The position numbers and the translations under genes were made by a program. From an uncultured Faecalibacterium sp. (lineage in GTDB: Bacteria; Bacillota; Clostridia; Oscillospirales; Ruminococcaceae), in assembly GCA_934533135.1 (NCBI GenBank), contig CAKTBG010000007.1, forward strand, positions 13,419 to 77,418: a stretch of 64,000 nucleotides of DNA. The letters run 5' to 3'. Under the pieces are notes generated by a model. That model did no database searches and was not told the origin of the DNA. It saw nothing but the letters and a program-made list of their open reading frames with translations. Of this stretch, positions 52,095 to 61,761 are shown in pieces (positions within the stretch are counted from its first letter, which is position 1; each line of letters opens with the position of its first letter).

Positions 52095-53965
52095 ACCAAA
52101 GCCTCCTGTTGTTTTGATTCGTTTCCCCGGTCGTCCGGGGTGTGATACACTTCCAGATAGACTTTTTTGCGCGTCTCGTAGAGTTCTTCTTCCAGCTGCT
52201 TGCGGAACGCCGGGTCCTCGAACAGCTGCACCACATAGGGTGCGTAGCGGGTACCCCGCTGGGCATAGAACTCTTCGATCAGCGTTTCCAGCGGTTTTGC
52301 CACGGTGTAGCAGCGTCCCACATTGTCGGTGGCGGCATCCAGCGAGTCCGCCACATTCAGGATGTCCACGATGGCTTTCATCTCCGGGCGGCAGCTGCCA
52401 TATTCCTTGGGGTAGCCGCCGCTTCCGTCGTAGAAACGGTGGTGGAACAAAGCCGCCTGCGCCAGATCCTTTTCGTGGCCGCAGACCGCCAGCAGATGGT
52501 AACCGAACGCCGGATGGAGCTGGATGCAGGCAAATTCCTCATCCAGCAGCCGCCGGGCGTTGATCCGGATGTACATGGTCGCCGAGTTCTTGCCGATGTC
52601 GTGATACAGGCCGCACTCGTAGGCCATGGTACAGAGGTCGGCGGCGTGCTGCTGCAGCTCTTCCACGGTCTGATACCCTGCAAGGCCGAGCAGCGTCTCG
52701 GGGCGGGTCTCCAGCAGCCGGGCAAGGCACACCTGCGTGAGGTGCGCCACCATCAGCGAGTGGACATAGGTCGGCTTGTGGCTTGCCAGCAGATACTGGA
52801 GCATTCCGGTCCGCGCCCAGTCGTTCAGATAGGGCTGCGCCTCGGCCAGATCCCAGACCGCTATGCTGACCGCCCGCGGATACCGGATCACCGGCATCCG
52901 ATCCAGATACCGGATGCAGCTTTTCTGGATGCTCCGGATGCAGTCGCCCAGCTCTTCCATATCCTGCGGCGAAAGAAGCTGCATATAATGGAACACATGG
53001 CTTGGCAGACCAAGGTTGTTGTTTACACCGTCCGCCGAATAGTCGTCGGGATCCACCCGCGCGATCTGTTCCAGCATCTTTTCGACGGCTTCCCGGATGG
53101 TGCAGTGCCCGGCATGGTACTTTGCCGCCCAATAGAAATAGGTGGCGCGCCAGTTCTGGACACGTTCTTCTTCGCTCTTGTTCTCCTGCAGATAGCGTTC
53201 CACATACTCGGCCGATTCCCAGACCTTTCGGGCGATCTCCGGATCCGGATCTTCGCAGTGCCGCAGATAGGGCAGCAGGCTCAGCTGATCGATGTGCATG
53301 GTATAGATGAAACTCTTCCACGGGATCTCCGGATCGAGCTTCTGGTAGTAGGGGTCGTTCATGATCCCCAGTGCCTGCTCAAACACGCTCAGATAGATCC
53401 GGCTGTTTTTCGGATCGTTCCGGTTGATGGACATTTTGCAGTTGCCGAGGCAGCGGATCAGGTAGCCCCGCGTCTTGCTGTCGAACTCTTCGTAGCGGGG
53501 CAGATAATCCATCGCCTTCTCAAAATAGGCGCGTGCCTGATCGCCGAAGGCGTTGAGTTTATACTCCTCATCCCGGATGTTCAGGTAGTGCAGGGTCACC
53601 CCGCAGTTGTACAGCTCCCGGATGATGAAAGGCTCGTCCTGCCGCAGCAAAGCCGTGTGGAGCAGCAGCTCATGGATCTTATAGGCGATGCCGTTGTCTT
53701 CGCTGTTGGCATAGGCAAACAGCCGCCCGGAAAATGCTTCCAGCTCCTGAATGTCGGCGTCCGTCAGCTCCTCCGCCCTGCGGGAAAAGACGAGCTCCTG
53801 CAAAAGCCGGTTGTTTTCCTGCATCAGCTGGTAGGATCTGGCCGCGTTTTGCTGGATCCGATCCAGTACCTCCTGCGCCGTCATGCCCACTTCGATCTGG
53901 GGTTTCGCAAGTTCGCGCACCGTGTGCAGATTTTCGATATAACGATCCTGCTGCATCTGCTCCAT
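52091..53965 (-). CDS. HD-GYP domain protein with helical N-terminal region
   Basis: 624 residues from the ATG at 53965, six bases after GAGG; ATG at 53977 is possible. Residues 1-390 are helical and TPR-like (for example YLSVFEQALGIMNDPYYQKL) with no membrane segment. The C-terminal phosphohydrolase has HSLMVAHLTQV, GLYHDIGKNSATMYI near 450, HPAFGYHLL and HHRFYDGSGGYPKEYG near 508, an HD-GYP set with an extra Gly (GSGGYP). HD-GYP enzymes usually degrade cyclic di-GMP. No GGDEF or PilZ gene is in the window. First gene of the LRR unit. Confidence 0.85.
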   Translation of the reverse strand: MEQMQQDRYIENLHTVRELAKPQIEVGMTAQEVLDRIQQNAARSYQLMQENNRLLQELVFSRRAEELTDADIQELEAFSGRLFAYANSEDNGIAYKIHELLLHTALLRQDEPFIIRELYNCGVTLHYLNIRDEEYKLNAFGDQARAYFEKAMDYLPRYEEFDSKTRGYLIRCLGNCKMSINRNDPKNSRIYLSVFEQALGIMNDPYYQKLDPEIPWKSFIYTMHIDQLSLLPYLRHCEDPDPEIARKVWESAEYVERYLQENKSEEERVQNWRATYFYWAAKYHAGHCTIREAVEKMLEQIARVDPDDYSADGVNNNLGLPSHVFHYMQLLSPQDMEELGDCIRSIQKSCIRYLDRMPVIRYPRAVSIAVWDLAEAQPYLNDWARTGMLQYLLASHKPTYVHSLMVAHLTQVCLARLLETRPETLLGLAGYQTVEELQQHAADLCTMAYECGLYHDIGKNSATMYIRINARRLLDEEFACIQLHPAFGYHLLAVCGHEKDLAQAALFHHRFYDGSGGYPKEYGSCRPEMKAIVDILNVADSLDAATDNVGRCYTVAKPLETLIEEFYAQRGTRYAPYVVQLFEDPAFRKQLEEELYETRKKVYLEVYHTPDDRGNESKQQEALV

Positions 53966-54068
53966 GATGATCCTCATCCCCTTGTAATTGTCGAAATGTG
54001 TCGTGCATTCCGACGCCGCCGCATAAGTGGGTCGATTGCCGTCTTAAACGACTTTTTTCATAATTTTA

Positions 54069-54096
54069 ATTATAACGATTTACCACAGTCTGTCAA
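54069..54096 (-). promoter_or_regulatory. Promoter of the HD-GYP/LRR operon
   Basis: Perfect -35 TTGACA (54096-54091), 16-base spacer and perfect -10 TATAAT (54074-54069). The downstream leader is about 100 bases. The remainder of the 363-base gap 53966-54328 is AT-rich and holds only the gpmI terminator. Confidence 0.85.
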
Positions 54097-54230
54097 CGCC
54101 TATTTTGAAATCCATTTCACATTTCAGACACGATTTTTTCATTTTTTCGCACGAAAAGGTCATTTTATGCCGCAAAAAGCCGCTGGCGGATCCTTTTTTC
54201 TTTTTTTGCCGCCTGCCCCCTCCCGCACAC

Positions 54231-54282
54231 AAAAAAGACCCGCAGAACGGGCCGGAGGATTCCGGTTTCCGCACTGCGGGTC
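54231..54282 (-). terminator. gpmI terminator
   Basis: On the minus strand GACCCGCA (54282-54275) pairs with TGCGGGTC (54244-54237) around a long GC-rich loop that has a CCGGAATCCTCCGG hairpin of its own, followed by six T residues. Confidence 0.88.
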
Positions 54283-54328
54283 GATCTCTTGGATTTCAGA
54301 AGCTGCGCTTCCGGCTTCTGCCGGAGCC

Positions 54329-55855
54329 TTACTCCACGATGATGCTCTTGCCGGTCATCTCGGCCGGAACGGGCAGGCCGATGTAGGGCAGCATGGTGGG
54401 GACAATGTCGGCGAGGCAGCCGCCCTCACGGAGCTTCACATCGCCGCAGCCGATGGCCACAAAGGGCACGACGTTGGTGGTGTGAGCCGTGAACGGAGTG
54501 CCGTCCGGGTTCTTCATCTTCTCGGCGTTGCCGTGGTCAGCGGTCAGGAACGCACAGCCGCCCGCGTTCAGGACAGCGGTGACGACTTCCTCAACAGCCT
54601 GATCAACGGCTTCCACTGCCTTGACCGCTGCCTCAAACACGCCGGTGTGACCGACCATGTCGCAGTTGGCGAAGTTCAGGATGATGACGTCGTACTTGCC
54701 GCTCTCAATGCGCGCCTTGCACTCTGCAGCGACTGCGGGGGCACTCATCTCGGGCTGCAGGTCGTAGGTGGCGACCTTCGGGCTGGGGATGACGCAGCGA
54801 TCCTCGCCGGCATAGGGTGCCTCGACGCCGCCGTTGAAGAAGAAGGTGACATGGGCATACTTCTCGGTCTCGGCAATGCGCAGCTGGGTCTTGCCGTTCT
54901 CGGACAGGTACTGCCCCAGCACGTTCTTCAGCTCCACCGGGGGATACGCCACCTCACAGTTGGGCATGGTGGCATCGTACTCGGCCATGCAGACGTAGTG
55001 CACCTGCTTGCGGCCGCCGCGACGCTCGAAGCCGGTGAAGGCGTCATCGCAGAAGATGCGGGTCATCTGGCGGGCACGGTCGGGGCGGAAGTTCATGAAG
55101 ATGACGGTGTCGCCATCCTGCACACGGCCGCCCTCGCAGGTGACGCAGGGCAGAACGAACTCGTCGGTCTTGTCGTCGGCATAGGAAGCCTCGATCGCCT
55201 CCTGTGCATTGGCGGCGTGGTTGCCCTCGCCGTAGACAAAGGCAGCGTATGCCTTTTCCTCACGATCCCAGTTGTTGTCGCGGTCCATGGCGTAGTAGCG
55301 GCCGCTGACGCTGGCGATTTTGCCGACGCCCAGCTCGTCCAGCTTGGCCTGCAGGTCGGCGAGGAAGCCCTTGCCGGAGTGCGGGTCGGTATCGCGGCCG
55401 TCGGTGATGCAGTGGAGGTAGACCTCTTTTGCACCCATGTGCTTGGCCATTTCCAGCACGCCGAACCAGTGGTCTGCGTGGCTGTGGACGCCGCCGGTGC
55501 CGACCAGACCCATCAGGTGGATGGCCTTGCCTGCGTCGATGGCAGCCTTCATGTTCTTGACCAGAACAGGGTTCTGGAGCATCTCGCCATCCCGGATGGA
55601 CTTGGTGATAAGGGTGAGCTGCTGGTACACGATGCGGCCTGCGCCCATGTTGGTGTGGCCGACTTCCGAGTTGCCCATCTGACCATCGGGCAGGCCGACG
55701 GCCATGCCGGAGGCCTCGATGGTGGTCATGGGGTATTTTGCCATCAGCGAATCAAGGAACGGCTTCTTGGCGGCGGCAACGGCATTGCCGTAAGTCTCGT
55801 CCGGCGTCCAGCCGAAGCCATCCATAATGCACAGAAGAACAGGTTTTTTGGACAT
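54329..55855 (-). CDS. gpmI: Phosphoglycerate mutase, cofactor-independent
   Basis: 508 residues. The alkaline-phosphatase-type site is complete: metal ligands in LLCIMDGFGWTPD (7-19), the phosphorylated serine Ser63 in GNSEVGHTNMGAGR, ITDGRDTDPHSG near 150, and FANCDMVGHTG near 400 with TADHGNAEKM near 445. It interconverts 3- and 2-phosphoglycerate with manganese. It is 26 bases after tpiA, so the two form an operon. Confidence 0.97.
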   Translation of the reverse strand: MSKKPVLLCIMDGFGWTPDETYGNAVAAAKKPFLDSLMAKYPMTTIEASGMAVGLPDGQMGNSEVGHTNMGAGRIVYQQLTLITKSIRDGEMLQNPVLVKNMKAAIDAGKAIHLMGLVGTGGVHSHADHWFGVLEMAKHMGAKEVYLHCITDGRDTDPHSGKGFLADLQAKLDELGVGKIASVSGRYYAMDRDNNWDREEKAYAAFVYGEGNHAANAQEAIEASYADDKTDEFVLPCVTCEGGRVQDGDTVIFMNFRPDRARQMTRIFCDDAFTGFERRGGRKQVHYVCMAEYDATMPNCEVAYPPVELKNVLGQYLSENGKTQLRIAETEKYAHVTFFFNGGVEAPYAGEDRCVIPSPKVATYDLQPEMSAPAVAAECKARIESGKYDVIILNFANCDMVGHTGVFEAAVKAVEAVDQAVEEVVTAVLNAGGCAFLTADHGNAEKMKNPDGTPFTAHTTNVVPFVAIGCGDVKLREGGCLADIVPTMLPYIGLPVPAEMTGKSIIVE

Positions 55856-55881
55856 TGGTATTTACTCCTTAAAATTTCAAC

Positions 55882-56652
55882 TTAGCCCTTGGTGGCTGCG
55901 TCAACGATGACGGCAAAATCCGGAGCCTTCAGGGATGCGCCGCCGATCAGACCGCCGTCCACATCCTTCTTGCTCAGCAGCTCCTCGCAGTTCTTGGCGT
56001 TCATGCTGCCGCCGTACTGGACGGTCGTTGCCTCTGCCACAGCCTCGCCGTAGACCTCGCCGATGACCTTGCGGATCTGTGCGCAGACTTCCTCGGCCTG
56101 CTCTGCGGTTGCGGTCTTGCCGGTGCCGATGGCCCAGATGGGCTCGTAAGCGATGACGACATTGGCCATCTGCTCTGCGGTCACGTCGCGCAGGGCGATC
56201 TTGGTCTGCATCCGGACCAGCTCTTCGGTCACGCCCTCTTCGCGCTGCTGCAGGCTCTCGCCCACGCAGATGATGACCTTCAGCCCGGCGTTCAGGGCAG
56301 CCAGAGCGCGCTTGTTGACGGTCTGATCGGTCTCTGCGAAGTACTGACGACGCTCGGAGTGGCCGACGATGACGTACTCCACGCCCAGATCGACCAGCAT
56401 ATCGGCACTGATCTCACCGGTGAATGCACCGGACTTCTCAAAGTGGACGTTCTCTGCGCCGACGTGGATGTTGGTGCCCTTGGTCTTTTCCACAGCCGTC
56501 ACCAGATCGGTGTAGGGCGTGCAGATGACGACCTCGCAGCCTGCGTCCTTGACGGCAGGAATCAGCTCATCGACCAGCTTTGCAGCCTCGGTCGCGGTCT
56601 TGTTCATTTTCCAGTTGCCAGCAATAATGGCCTTACGCTTTGCTTTATCCAT
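55882..56652 (-). CDS. tpiA: Triose-phosphate isomerase
   Basis: 257 residues from the ATG at 56652 ([20 protein letters not shown]), after AAGGAG. Catalytic residues are present: Lys15 in GNWKMNKT, His98 in [10 protein letters not shown] and Glu170 in [12 protein letters not shown]; the phosphate loop YGGSMNAKN follows near 215. It interconverts dihydroxyacetone phosphate and glyceraldehyde-3-phosphate. Although pgk lies upstream, a terminator and a repeat separate the two, and tpiA has its own promoter. Confidence 0.98.
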   Translation of the reverse strand: MDKAKRKAIIAGNWKMNKTATEAAKLVDELIPAVKDAGCEVVICTPYTDLVTAVEKTKGTNIHVGAENVHFEKSGAFTGEISADMLVDLGVEYVIVGHSERRQYFAETDQTVNKRALAALNAGLKVIICVGESLQQREEGVTEELVRMQTKIALRDVTAEQMANVVIAYEPIWAIGTGKTATAEQAEEVCAQIRKVIGEVYGEAVAEATTVQYGGSMNAKNCEELLSKKDVDGGLIGGASLKAPDFAVIVDAATKG

Positions 56653-56671
56653 TGTCGTGATCTCCTTTTTA

Positions 56672-56700
56672 TGTCTACTTTCTTCAAAAATCTCAATCAA
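56672..56700 (-). promoter_or_regulatory. Promoter of tpiA-gpmI
   Basis: -35 TTGATT (56700-56695), 17-base spacer, -10 TAGACA (56677-56672). It lies between the repeat at 56730 and the tpiA ribosome-binding site. Confidence 0.65.
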
Positions 56701-56729
56701 ACCCTAAATTGTCTCTGCCGCCAGAATAA

Positions 56730-56877
56730 CCCTCTCCGTCATTGCTTCGCAATGCCACCTTGTCCTCCCTCTGTCGCTTACGCGACATCTCCCTCCGGCC
56801 GGAGGGCGTCTTTCAGAGTGAGAGGCAAGTCTTGGCTCCCCCTTTGGGGGAGCTGTCACCGAAGGTGACTGAGAGGG
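56730..56877. repeat. Structured intergenic repeat, copy 14 (three-unit form)
   Basis: Between tpiA and pgk. CCCTCTCCGTC, CATTGC/GCAATG, TGTCGC/GCGACA, CCTCCGGCCGGAGG, the AAGTCTTGG linker, CTCCCCC/GGGGGAG, GTCACC/GGTGAC and the terminal GACTGAGAGGG. Confidence 0.92.
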
Positions 56878-56890
56878 CGAAAAAACCAAC

Positions 56891-56923
56891 AAAAAAGTGC
56901 GGCGGCGAAACTGCCGCCGCACC
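56891..56923 (-). terminator. pgk terminator
   Basis: On the minus strand GTGCGGCGGC (56923-56914) pairs with GCCGCCGCAC (56907-56898), followed by six T residues. Confidence 0.95.
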
Positions 56924-56945
56924 TGTCAGGATGCTACTGGAAATC

Positions 56946-58154
56946 TTATGCCTTCTGGATGACAGCGATGCCGGGCAGCTCCTTGCCCTCCAGATACTCC
57001 AGAGATGCGCCGCCGCCGGTGGAGATGTGGGTCATCTTGTCGCCCAGACCCATCTGCTGCACGGCTGCTGCGCTGTCGCCGCCGCCGATGACGGTGGTTG
57101 CATCGCTCTCAGCCATTGCCTTTGCAACGGCCAGCGTGCCAGCGGCCAGAGTCGGGTTCTCAAACACGCCCATGGGTCCGTTCCAGACAACAGTCTTGGA
57201 AGCCTTGACTGCGTCTGCGAACAGCTTCATGGTCTCGGGGCCGATGTCACAGCCCTCCATGTCTGCCGGGATCGCAGTGACCGGAACAATGGTGGTCTCG
57301 ACGGGAGCGTCGATGGGGTCAGGGAAGTTTGCCACGCAAGCGGTGTCCACGGGCAGCAGCAGCTTGACGCCCTTCTCCTTAGCCTTGGCCATCATCTCCT
57401 TGCAGTAATCCAGCTTGGAGTCGTCGCACAGGCTCTTGCCGACCTCATAGCCCTGTGCCTTGACGAAGGTATAGGCCATGCCGCCGCCGATGATCAGGGT
57501 ATCGACCTTCTCGAGCAGGTTGGAGATGACATTCAGCTTGTCCGCGACCTTTGCGCCGCCCAGAATGGCGGTGAAGGGACGGACAGGATCGTTGACTGCA
57601 TTGCCCAGATACTTGATCTCCTTCTCCATCAAGTAGCCAACGGCGGTATCCTTGATGTAGTCGGTGACGCCTGCGGTGGAGCAGTGTGCGCGGTGGCAGC
57701 TGCCGAATGCGTCGTCCACATAAGCGTCTGCCAGAGAAGCCAGATCCTGAGAGAACTCGGGCATATTCTTGGTCTCTTCCTTGCGGAAACGGGTGTTCTG
57801 CAGCAGGACAACGTCGCCGTTGTTCATGGCAGCAACCGCAGCCTTTGCGTTCTCGCCCACAACATTGTCGTCGTCAGCAAAAACAACATTCTTGCCCAGC
57901 TTTGCGCTCAGCGCAACGGCAACGGGTGCGAGGCTGAACTTTGCCTCAGGGCCGTTTTTGGGCTTACCCAGATGGCTGCACAGGATGACCTTTGCGCCGT
58001 CGTTGATGAGCTTCTGGATGGTGGGCAGAGCCGCGTTGATGCGGTTCTCGTTGGTGATGACGCCGTCCTTCATCGGAACATTGAAATCGCAGCGGACAAG
58101 CACCTTCTTGCCGCAGTAATTCTGATCGTCGATCGTCTTCTTACCTAAACCCAT
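56946..58154 (-). CDS. pgk: Phosphoglycerate kinase
   Basis: 402 residues, full length. It begins [20 protein letters not shown] and has the N-domain signature [27 protein letters not shown] near 60, the hinge region [15 protein letters not shown] near 197 and the nucleotide site [13 protein letters not shown] near 325 with [11 protein letters not shown] near 360. It makes ATP and 3-phosphoglycerate in glycolysis. AGGAG precedes the ATG. Confidence 0.98.
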   Translation of the reverse strand: MGLGKKTIDDQNYCGKKVLVRCDFNVPMKDGVITNENRINAALPTIQKLINDGAKVILCSHLGKPKNGPEAKFSLAPVAVALSAKLGKNVVFADDDNVVGENAKAAVAAMNNGDVVLLQNTRFRKEETKNMPEFSQDLASLADAYVDDAFGSCHRAHCSTAGVTDYIKDTAVGYLMEKEIKYLGNAVNDPVRPFTAILGGAKVADKLNVISNLLEKVDTLIIGGGMAYTFVKAQGYEVGKSLCDDSKLDYCKEMMAKAKEKGVKLLLPVDTACVANFPDPIDAPVETTIVPVTAIPADMEGCDIGPETMKLFADAVKASKTVVWNGPMGVFENPTLAAGTLAVAKAMAESDATTVIGGGDSAAAVQQMGLGDKMTHISTGGGASLEYLEGKELPGIAVIQKA

Positions 58155-58230
58155 GGTAGTTATCTCCTCTCAATTCTGTTCTCGGAATCGAATTTCGCTC
58201 GCTCTCGGGGTTCTGCACCCCTATGACACT

Positions 58231-58259
58231 ATTATAAACAAAAAGTGTGTGCTTTGCAA
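58231..58259 (-). promoter_or_regulatory. Promoter of pgk
   Basis: -35 TTGCAA (58259-58254), 17-base spacer, -10 TATAAT (58236-58231), about 75 bases before the pgk start. The 373-base gap 58155-58527 otherwise holds the repeat at 58373. Confidence 0.85.
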
Positions 58260-58372
58260 GGACGCAGGATAGATAATTTATTAACAAACATTTCCTGTAC
58301 TTGCCCGGAAATGTGTCTATTCTGACAGATTTCACTACTTTTACCAAAAAACAAAGGCTGCTGCGTCACAAA

Positions 58373-58500
58373 CCTCTCCGTCATCCCTTCGGGATGCCAC
58401 CTCCCCTACAGAGGGGAGGCCTTGGCATTTCGTAGGGCTTCACCCCTTTGCCAAAGGCTCTCCTACTAGGAGAGCTGGCGAGCAAAGCTCGCCTGAGAGG
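58373..58500. repeat. Structured intergenic repeat, copy 15
   Basis: CCTCTCCGTC, CATCCC/GGGATG, CTCCCC/GGGGAG, inner CCTTGGCATTTCG, CTCTCCT/AGGAGAG, GCGAGC/GCTCGC and terminal CCTGAGAGG. It shares layout and inner linker with the copy at 14964, while nearly every stem differs in sequence. Confidence 0.92.
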
Positions 58501-58527
58501 TTGTACTTTGCAGCAACCTTCGTATTT

Positions 58528-58728
58528 TTATTGGATATCCAGTTCCGGCGGCACGTCGATCTGGTCAGAAACGTATTTTCCGTTTTTCTTCCGCTGACGG
58601 ACACACTCCGTCAGCAGGTATTCGATCTGGCCGTTCACCGAGCGAAAATCATCTTCGGCCCAGGCAGCAAGGGCGTCGTAGAGCTTTGCATTCAGGCGAA
58701 GCGGCACCTGTTTCTTCGGCTCTGCCAT
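58528..58728 (-). CDS. Arc-type ribbon-helix-helix DNA-binding protein
   Basis: 66 residues. [20 protein letters not shown] is the strand and first helix of the Arc/MetJ fold; [19 protein letters not shown] is the second helix. The tail has [12 protein letters not shown]. Such proteins bind operators as dimers. The ATG overlaps the SPFH gene stop (TAATG), so the pair is translated together. No toxin gene is adjacent, so an antitoxin role is not supported. It may act on its own operon. Confidence 0.85.
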   Translation of the reverse strand: MAEPKKQVPLRLNAKLYDALAAWAEDDFRSVNGQIEYLLTECVRQRKKNGKYVSDQIDVPPELDIQ

Positions 58729-59759
58729 CAGTAGAGGCTGCCGCTGTTCACGATGGGCTGTGCGTCACGGTTGCCGCAGAGCACCACCAGAAGATTCGAG
58801 ACCATTGCTGCCTTCCGCTCGTCGTCCAGCTCGACTACCTTGTTCTCGCTGAGGCGGTCCAGAGCCATCTCCACCATGCCGACCGCACCATCCACGATCA
58901 TCTTGCGGGCGTCGATGATGGCACTTGCCTGCTGCCGCTGGAGCATGACCGCCGCGATCTCCGGCGCGTAGGCCAGATAGGTGATCCGTGCTTCCACGAT
59001 CTCGATGCCGGCGTCGGTCACTTTTTTTTGGATCTCGTCCTGGATCCGCTTTGCCACGATCTCGGACGAACCGCGCAGGCTGCCCTCGTCGGCCACACCG
59101 TCGCCGGTGGTGTCCACATTGGGAGCCACATCGTAGGGATAGATGCGGACGACATTGCGCAGTGCGCTGTCGCACTGCAGCGAGAGATATTCCTTGTAGT
59201 TGTCCACATTGAAGACGGCCTTCGCGGTATCGGTCACCCGCCAGATGACCGCGATGCCAATCTCCACCGGATTGCCGAGGCAGTCGTTGATCTTCTGCCG
59301 GGAGTTGTTCAGGGTCATTCTCTTCAGCGAGATCTTTTTGCTGTTGGATTCCGCCGCCGCCTGCGCATTCTGGGCACTGCCGCCCTTGAACATGGCCGCC
59401 ATCGCATTGTCGCCGCTGTTGACGTCTCCGCTCTGGCTCAGCTTGGTGCCCGCGGCCGGATTGACCGCCGTGCAGAACGGGTTGACCCAGTAGAAACCCT
59501 GCCCTTTCAGGGTACCGATGTAGTCACCGAACAGGGTAAGTACCAATGCTTCCTGCGGCTTCAGGACTTTCAGGCCGCAGAACAGGAAAATACCGATGAT
59601 TGCATAAATAATCGATGCGACAATCAAAATGACGCCCAGCACAGTGCTGTCCTGTACGATGCCGTAAATAAATGCGGCAATTGCGACAACGTAGCCCAGC
59701 AGGGTCAGTAAAAGCATTGCCATGCCGTTCTTCTTGGTTTGCAGGATTTTCTCTTCCAT
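58728..59759 (-). CDS. SPFH/Band 7 domain membrane protein
   Basis: 343 residues. Two membrane helices at about 12-34 and 40-62, then an SPFH domain from about 70 to 290 ([79 protein letters not shown]). A Ser/Asn/Gln-rich insert occupies about 105-140. SPFH proteins form oligomeric membrane scaffolds; the substrate here is unknown. GGAGGGATCAT precedes the ATG. It is followed directly by the ribbon-helix-helix gene. Confidence 0.9.
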   Translation of the reverse strand: MEEKILQTKKNGMAMLLLTLLGYVVAIAAFIYGIVQDSTVLGVILIVASIIYAIIGIFLFCGLKVLKPQEALVLTLFGDYIGTLKGQGFYWVNPFCTAVNPAAGTKLSQSGDVNSGDNAMAAMFKGGSAQNAQAAAESNSKKISLKRMTLNNSRQKINDCLGNPVEIGIAVIWRVTDTAKAVFNVDNYKEYLSLQCDSALRNVVRIYPYDVAPNVDTTGDGVADEGSLRGSSEIVAKRIQDEIQKKVTDAGIEIVEARITYLAYAPEIAAVMLQRQQASAIIDARKMIVDGAVGMVEMALDRLSENKVVELDDERKAAMVSNLLVVLCGNRDAQPIVNSGSLY

Positions 59760-59806
59760 AATGATCCCTCCTTATCGGGTCGGAAGTGTTTCTTTGTGAT
59801 ATCAAA

Positions 59807-59835
59807 ATCATATCACTTTATTCCGAGATTGTCAA
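59807..59835 (-). promoter_or_regulatory. Promoter of the SPFH-RHH operon
   Basis: -35 TTGACA (59835-59830), 17-base spacer, -10 TATGAT (59812-59807), in the 113-base gap after the AIPR gene. This gives the pair expression independent of the defence gene. Confidence 0.82.
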
Positions 59836-59872
59836 GAAGCTAAAAAGGTTCTGCCTGTCAAAACTTTTCTCG

Positions 59873-61711
59873 TTACATAACATTTTTGAGAATGCGCTTG
59901 ATTTCCCGACTCATTTTCGGCCAATGTGCTTTCAAGATTCTATAATAGTTTCGATCTTTTTTCAAAAAATTCGTTGGTGTCAAGGTGTTGTCACTGTCCT
60001 TTGCCACCGAAAAATACGACGTTCCCTCATCGATCATCAGATAAAACAGCTGATCCAGAATCTCCTCATAGCGGTTCTTATCCTGAAACACTTCTGCTGG
60101 AAACAGATATACCAGATCGTCCAGATCGGAAAACACATTGTAAATCCGATTTTCCGAGTCGCTTTCATGGCTCACCTCGTCAAAAACAATCTGCATTGCC
60201 TGATCCGTAATGTTTTGCTGATAATAGCGCGAAGCAAGCGTCACAAATGCAATGCAAACCGTTCGGGCGTTGTGAGTAAAGGAAATATAGTCACTCGCTG
60301 CAGTCGCTCTATTTTCCCGATCAAATTTTTTCAGAAACGCGTTCCGGAAGTAGAAGTCGATGTAAAGAAGTTCTTGGCAGATCCGAGCTATTTGCAACTG
60401 ACTTTCTGCGAAGATCTTATCGTAATATCCCGGCTGATATAGGGTCGATGGCTTTGTCCGGCTTGCACATGGCATCTGAAAAACCGCAGCCAGCATCAGT
60501 TTTCCCACCGGAAGAAGGGAGCTGTTCAAAAAGCTTTCCTTGTATCGGCTGGGAACTTCCTCACCCCGTTTTGTCTGGTAGAAAATCCCCACTTCACGCA
60601 TTGCCTGTGCAAAGCGGATCTGTTCCGGCGCGTTGGCTTTCAGATCTACCGCCTTGATCGGTTTCTGCGTATTCGCTGCCTTCGCAATTGCCAGACTGAA
60701 TGCGTTTTTCTGATCCTCGGTCTCGCCCTCGCTTTTTATGATTTTGCAAGGAAGAAAAATATCATGTTCCTCATCAATGTGTGGATTTTTGTGAATCATA
60801 TAGGTAGTTTGCCCGCCATTGATGATCGAGAAATTTTTCAGCTTTACTTCTTTTCCATCAATCCAGAATTCATCGCAGATAATGGTAATACCGTTATTCT
60901 TCATCCAGAATGTTTCCGGAGAATTCTGAATTGTCTCGTTGATACCCTTGTCAATTTCGCGTCCTGCAATGTGATACCGGAGGTTCTTCGAGAGCAGTTG
61001 AATATTATACTGTGCATACAATGCTTTAATCGAAAACGCCGATGCGTTTACAATCGCCGCTTCCTCTCCGTACAGCAGACAGTTGCCAGCTTGATCCATC
61101 CGGATCTTCCCCTGTTCCACCGTTGGGCGGCGCGATTCTGACTCTTTTATTTCCTCTTCAATGTCTTTACCAAAGAACAGCTCCACATCAATCTTGCCAG
61201 CGTCTTCAAACTGATCTTTAAAATGCTGGATCAGCGATGTTCTCCGAATGCCGCCTTGTGGAGCACTGGTATAAAAGACAAATCGGATCTTTGCCTCTTC
61301 TGCCTGCTCTCCGTCCAAGGTGATAAAACGCCGCTGAACCTTGGTGTTCACTTGTTCATAACGCCCTGCCCGCATCGTTTTATAGAAGAGTGCCATTTTG
61401 TTCAGCGCATCCGCAACATCGTCTTTCGTAATTGTGGTATAATACTTTGATTGCGCAATCACCAGATCACTGTTCTCCGATTCCGGGTCTGTCAGTAAAA
61501 TGTCAACACCGCCGTCTCCATGGCCATCTACAATCATCTCATTCAAGTCGGCTTCGCTTAACGATATTGCCGGATTCTTGTAGAAATGTCCTTTCACACA
61601 CACGGCAGAAAATATGTATTCGTCTGCTTTATCGTGAAACGATGGATACGCATCTTTCAACGCACGGATTTTACTTTGGATATACTGGTACGAAGTGTTA
61701 TTGGTAGGCAT
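59873..61711 (-). CDS. AIPR-family abortive infection protein with nuclease-like N terminus
   Basis: 612 residues from the ATG at 61711, seven bases after AAGGGG. The AIPR domain covers about 210-520: RYHIAGREIDKGINETIQNS, FWMKNNGITIICDE, FSIINGGQTTYMIHKNP and AKAANTQKPIKAVDL. The N terminus has GDGGVDILL at 65-73 and LVIAQSKYY at 83-91, spaced like the D...QxK active site of Mrr-type restriction nucleases. A DNA-cutting phage defence protein is inferred. It has clearly lower GC than neighbours and no methyltransferase or other system partner beside it. Confidence 0.87.
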   Translation of the reverse strand: MPTNNTSYQYIQSKIRALKDAYPSFHDKADEYIFSAVCVKGHFYKNPAISLSEADLNEMIVDGHGDGGVDILLTDPESENSDLVIAQSKYYTTITKDDVADALNKMALFYKTMRAGRYEQVNTKVQRRFITLDGEQAEEAKIRFVFYTSAPQGGIRRTSLIQHFKDQFEDAGKIDVELFFGKDIEEEIKESESRRPTVEQGKIRMDQAGNCLLYGEEAAIVNASAFSIKALYAQYNIQLLSKNLRYHIAGREIDKGINETIQNSPETFWMKNNGITIICDEFWIDGKEVKLKNFSIINGGQTTYMIHKNPHIDEEHDIFLPCKIIKSEGETEDQKNAFSLAIAKAANTQKPIKAVDLKANAPEQIRFAQAMREVGIFYQTKRGEEVPSRYKESFLNSSLLPVGKLMLAAVFQMPCASRTKPSTLYQPGYYDKIFAESQLQIARICQELLYIDFYFRNAFLKKFDRENRATAASDYISFTHNARTVCIAFVTLASRYYQQNITDQAMQIVFDEVSHESDSENRIYNVFSDLDDLVYLFPAEVFQDKNRYEEILDQLFYLMIDEGTSYFSVAKDSDNTLTPTNFLKKDRNYYRILKAHWPKMSREIKRILKNVM

Positions 61712-61761
61712 ACGCATTCCCCTTTGCCCTTTCTTGTATTTTTATCCAGATTTCCATTATC

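Noticed and set aside
53966..54328. Replication origin or other special site in the AT-rich gap
   Set aside because: No DnaA-box cluster is seen; the stretch is explained by the HD-GYP promoter and the gpmI terminator.
52142..55885. 1247-residue plus-strand open frame opposite the HD-GYP gene and gpmI
   Set aside because: Runs through a terminator, a promoter and two well-supported minus-strand genes; composition is that of a reverse-frame shadow.
58528..58728. Antitoxin of a toxin-antitoxin pair
   Set aside because: The ribbon-helix-helix fold fits, but the only coupled gene is a 343-residue SPFH membrane protein and no toxin-like gene is adjacent.
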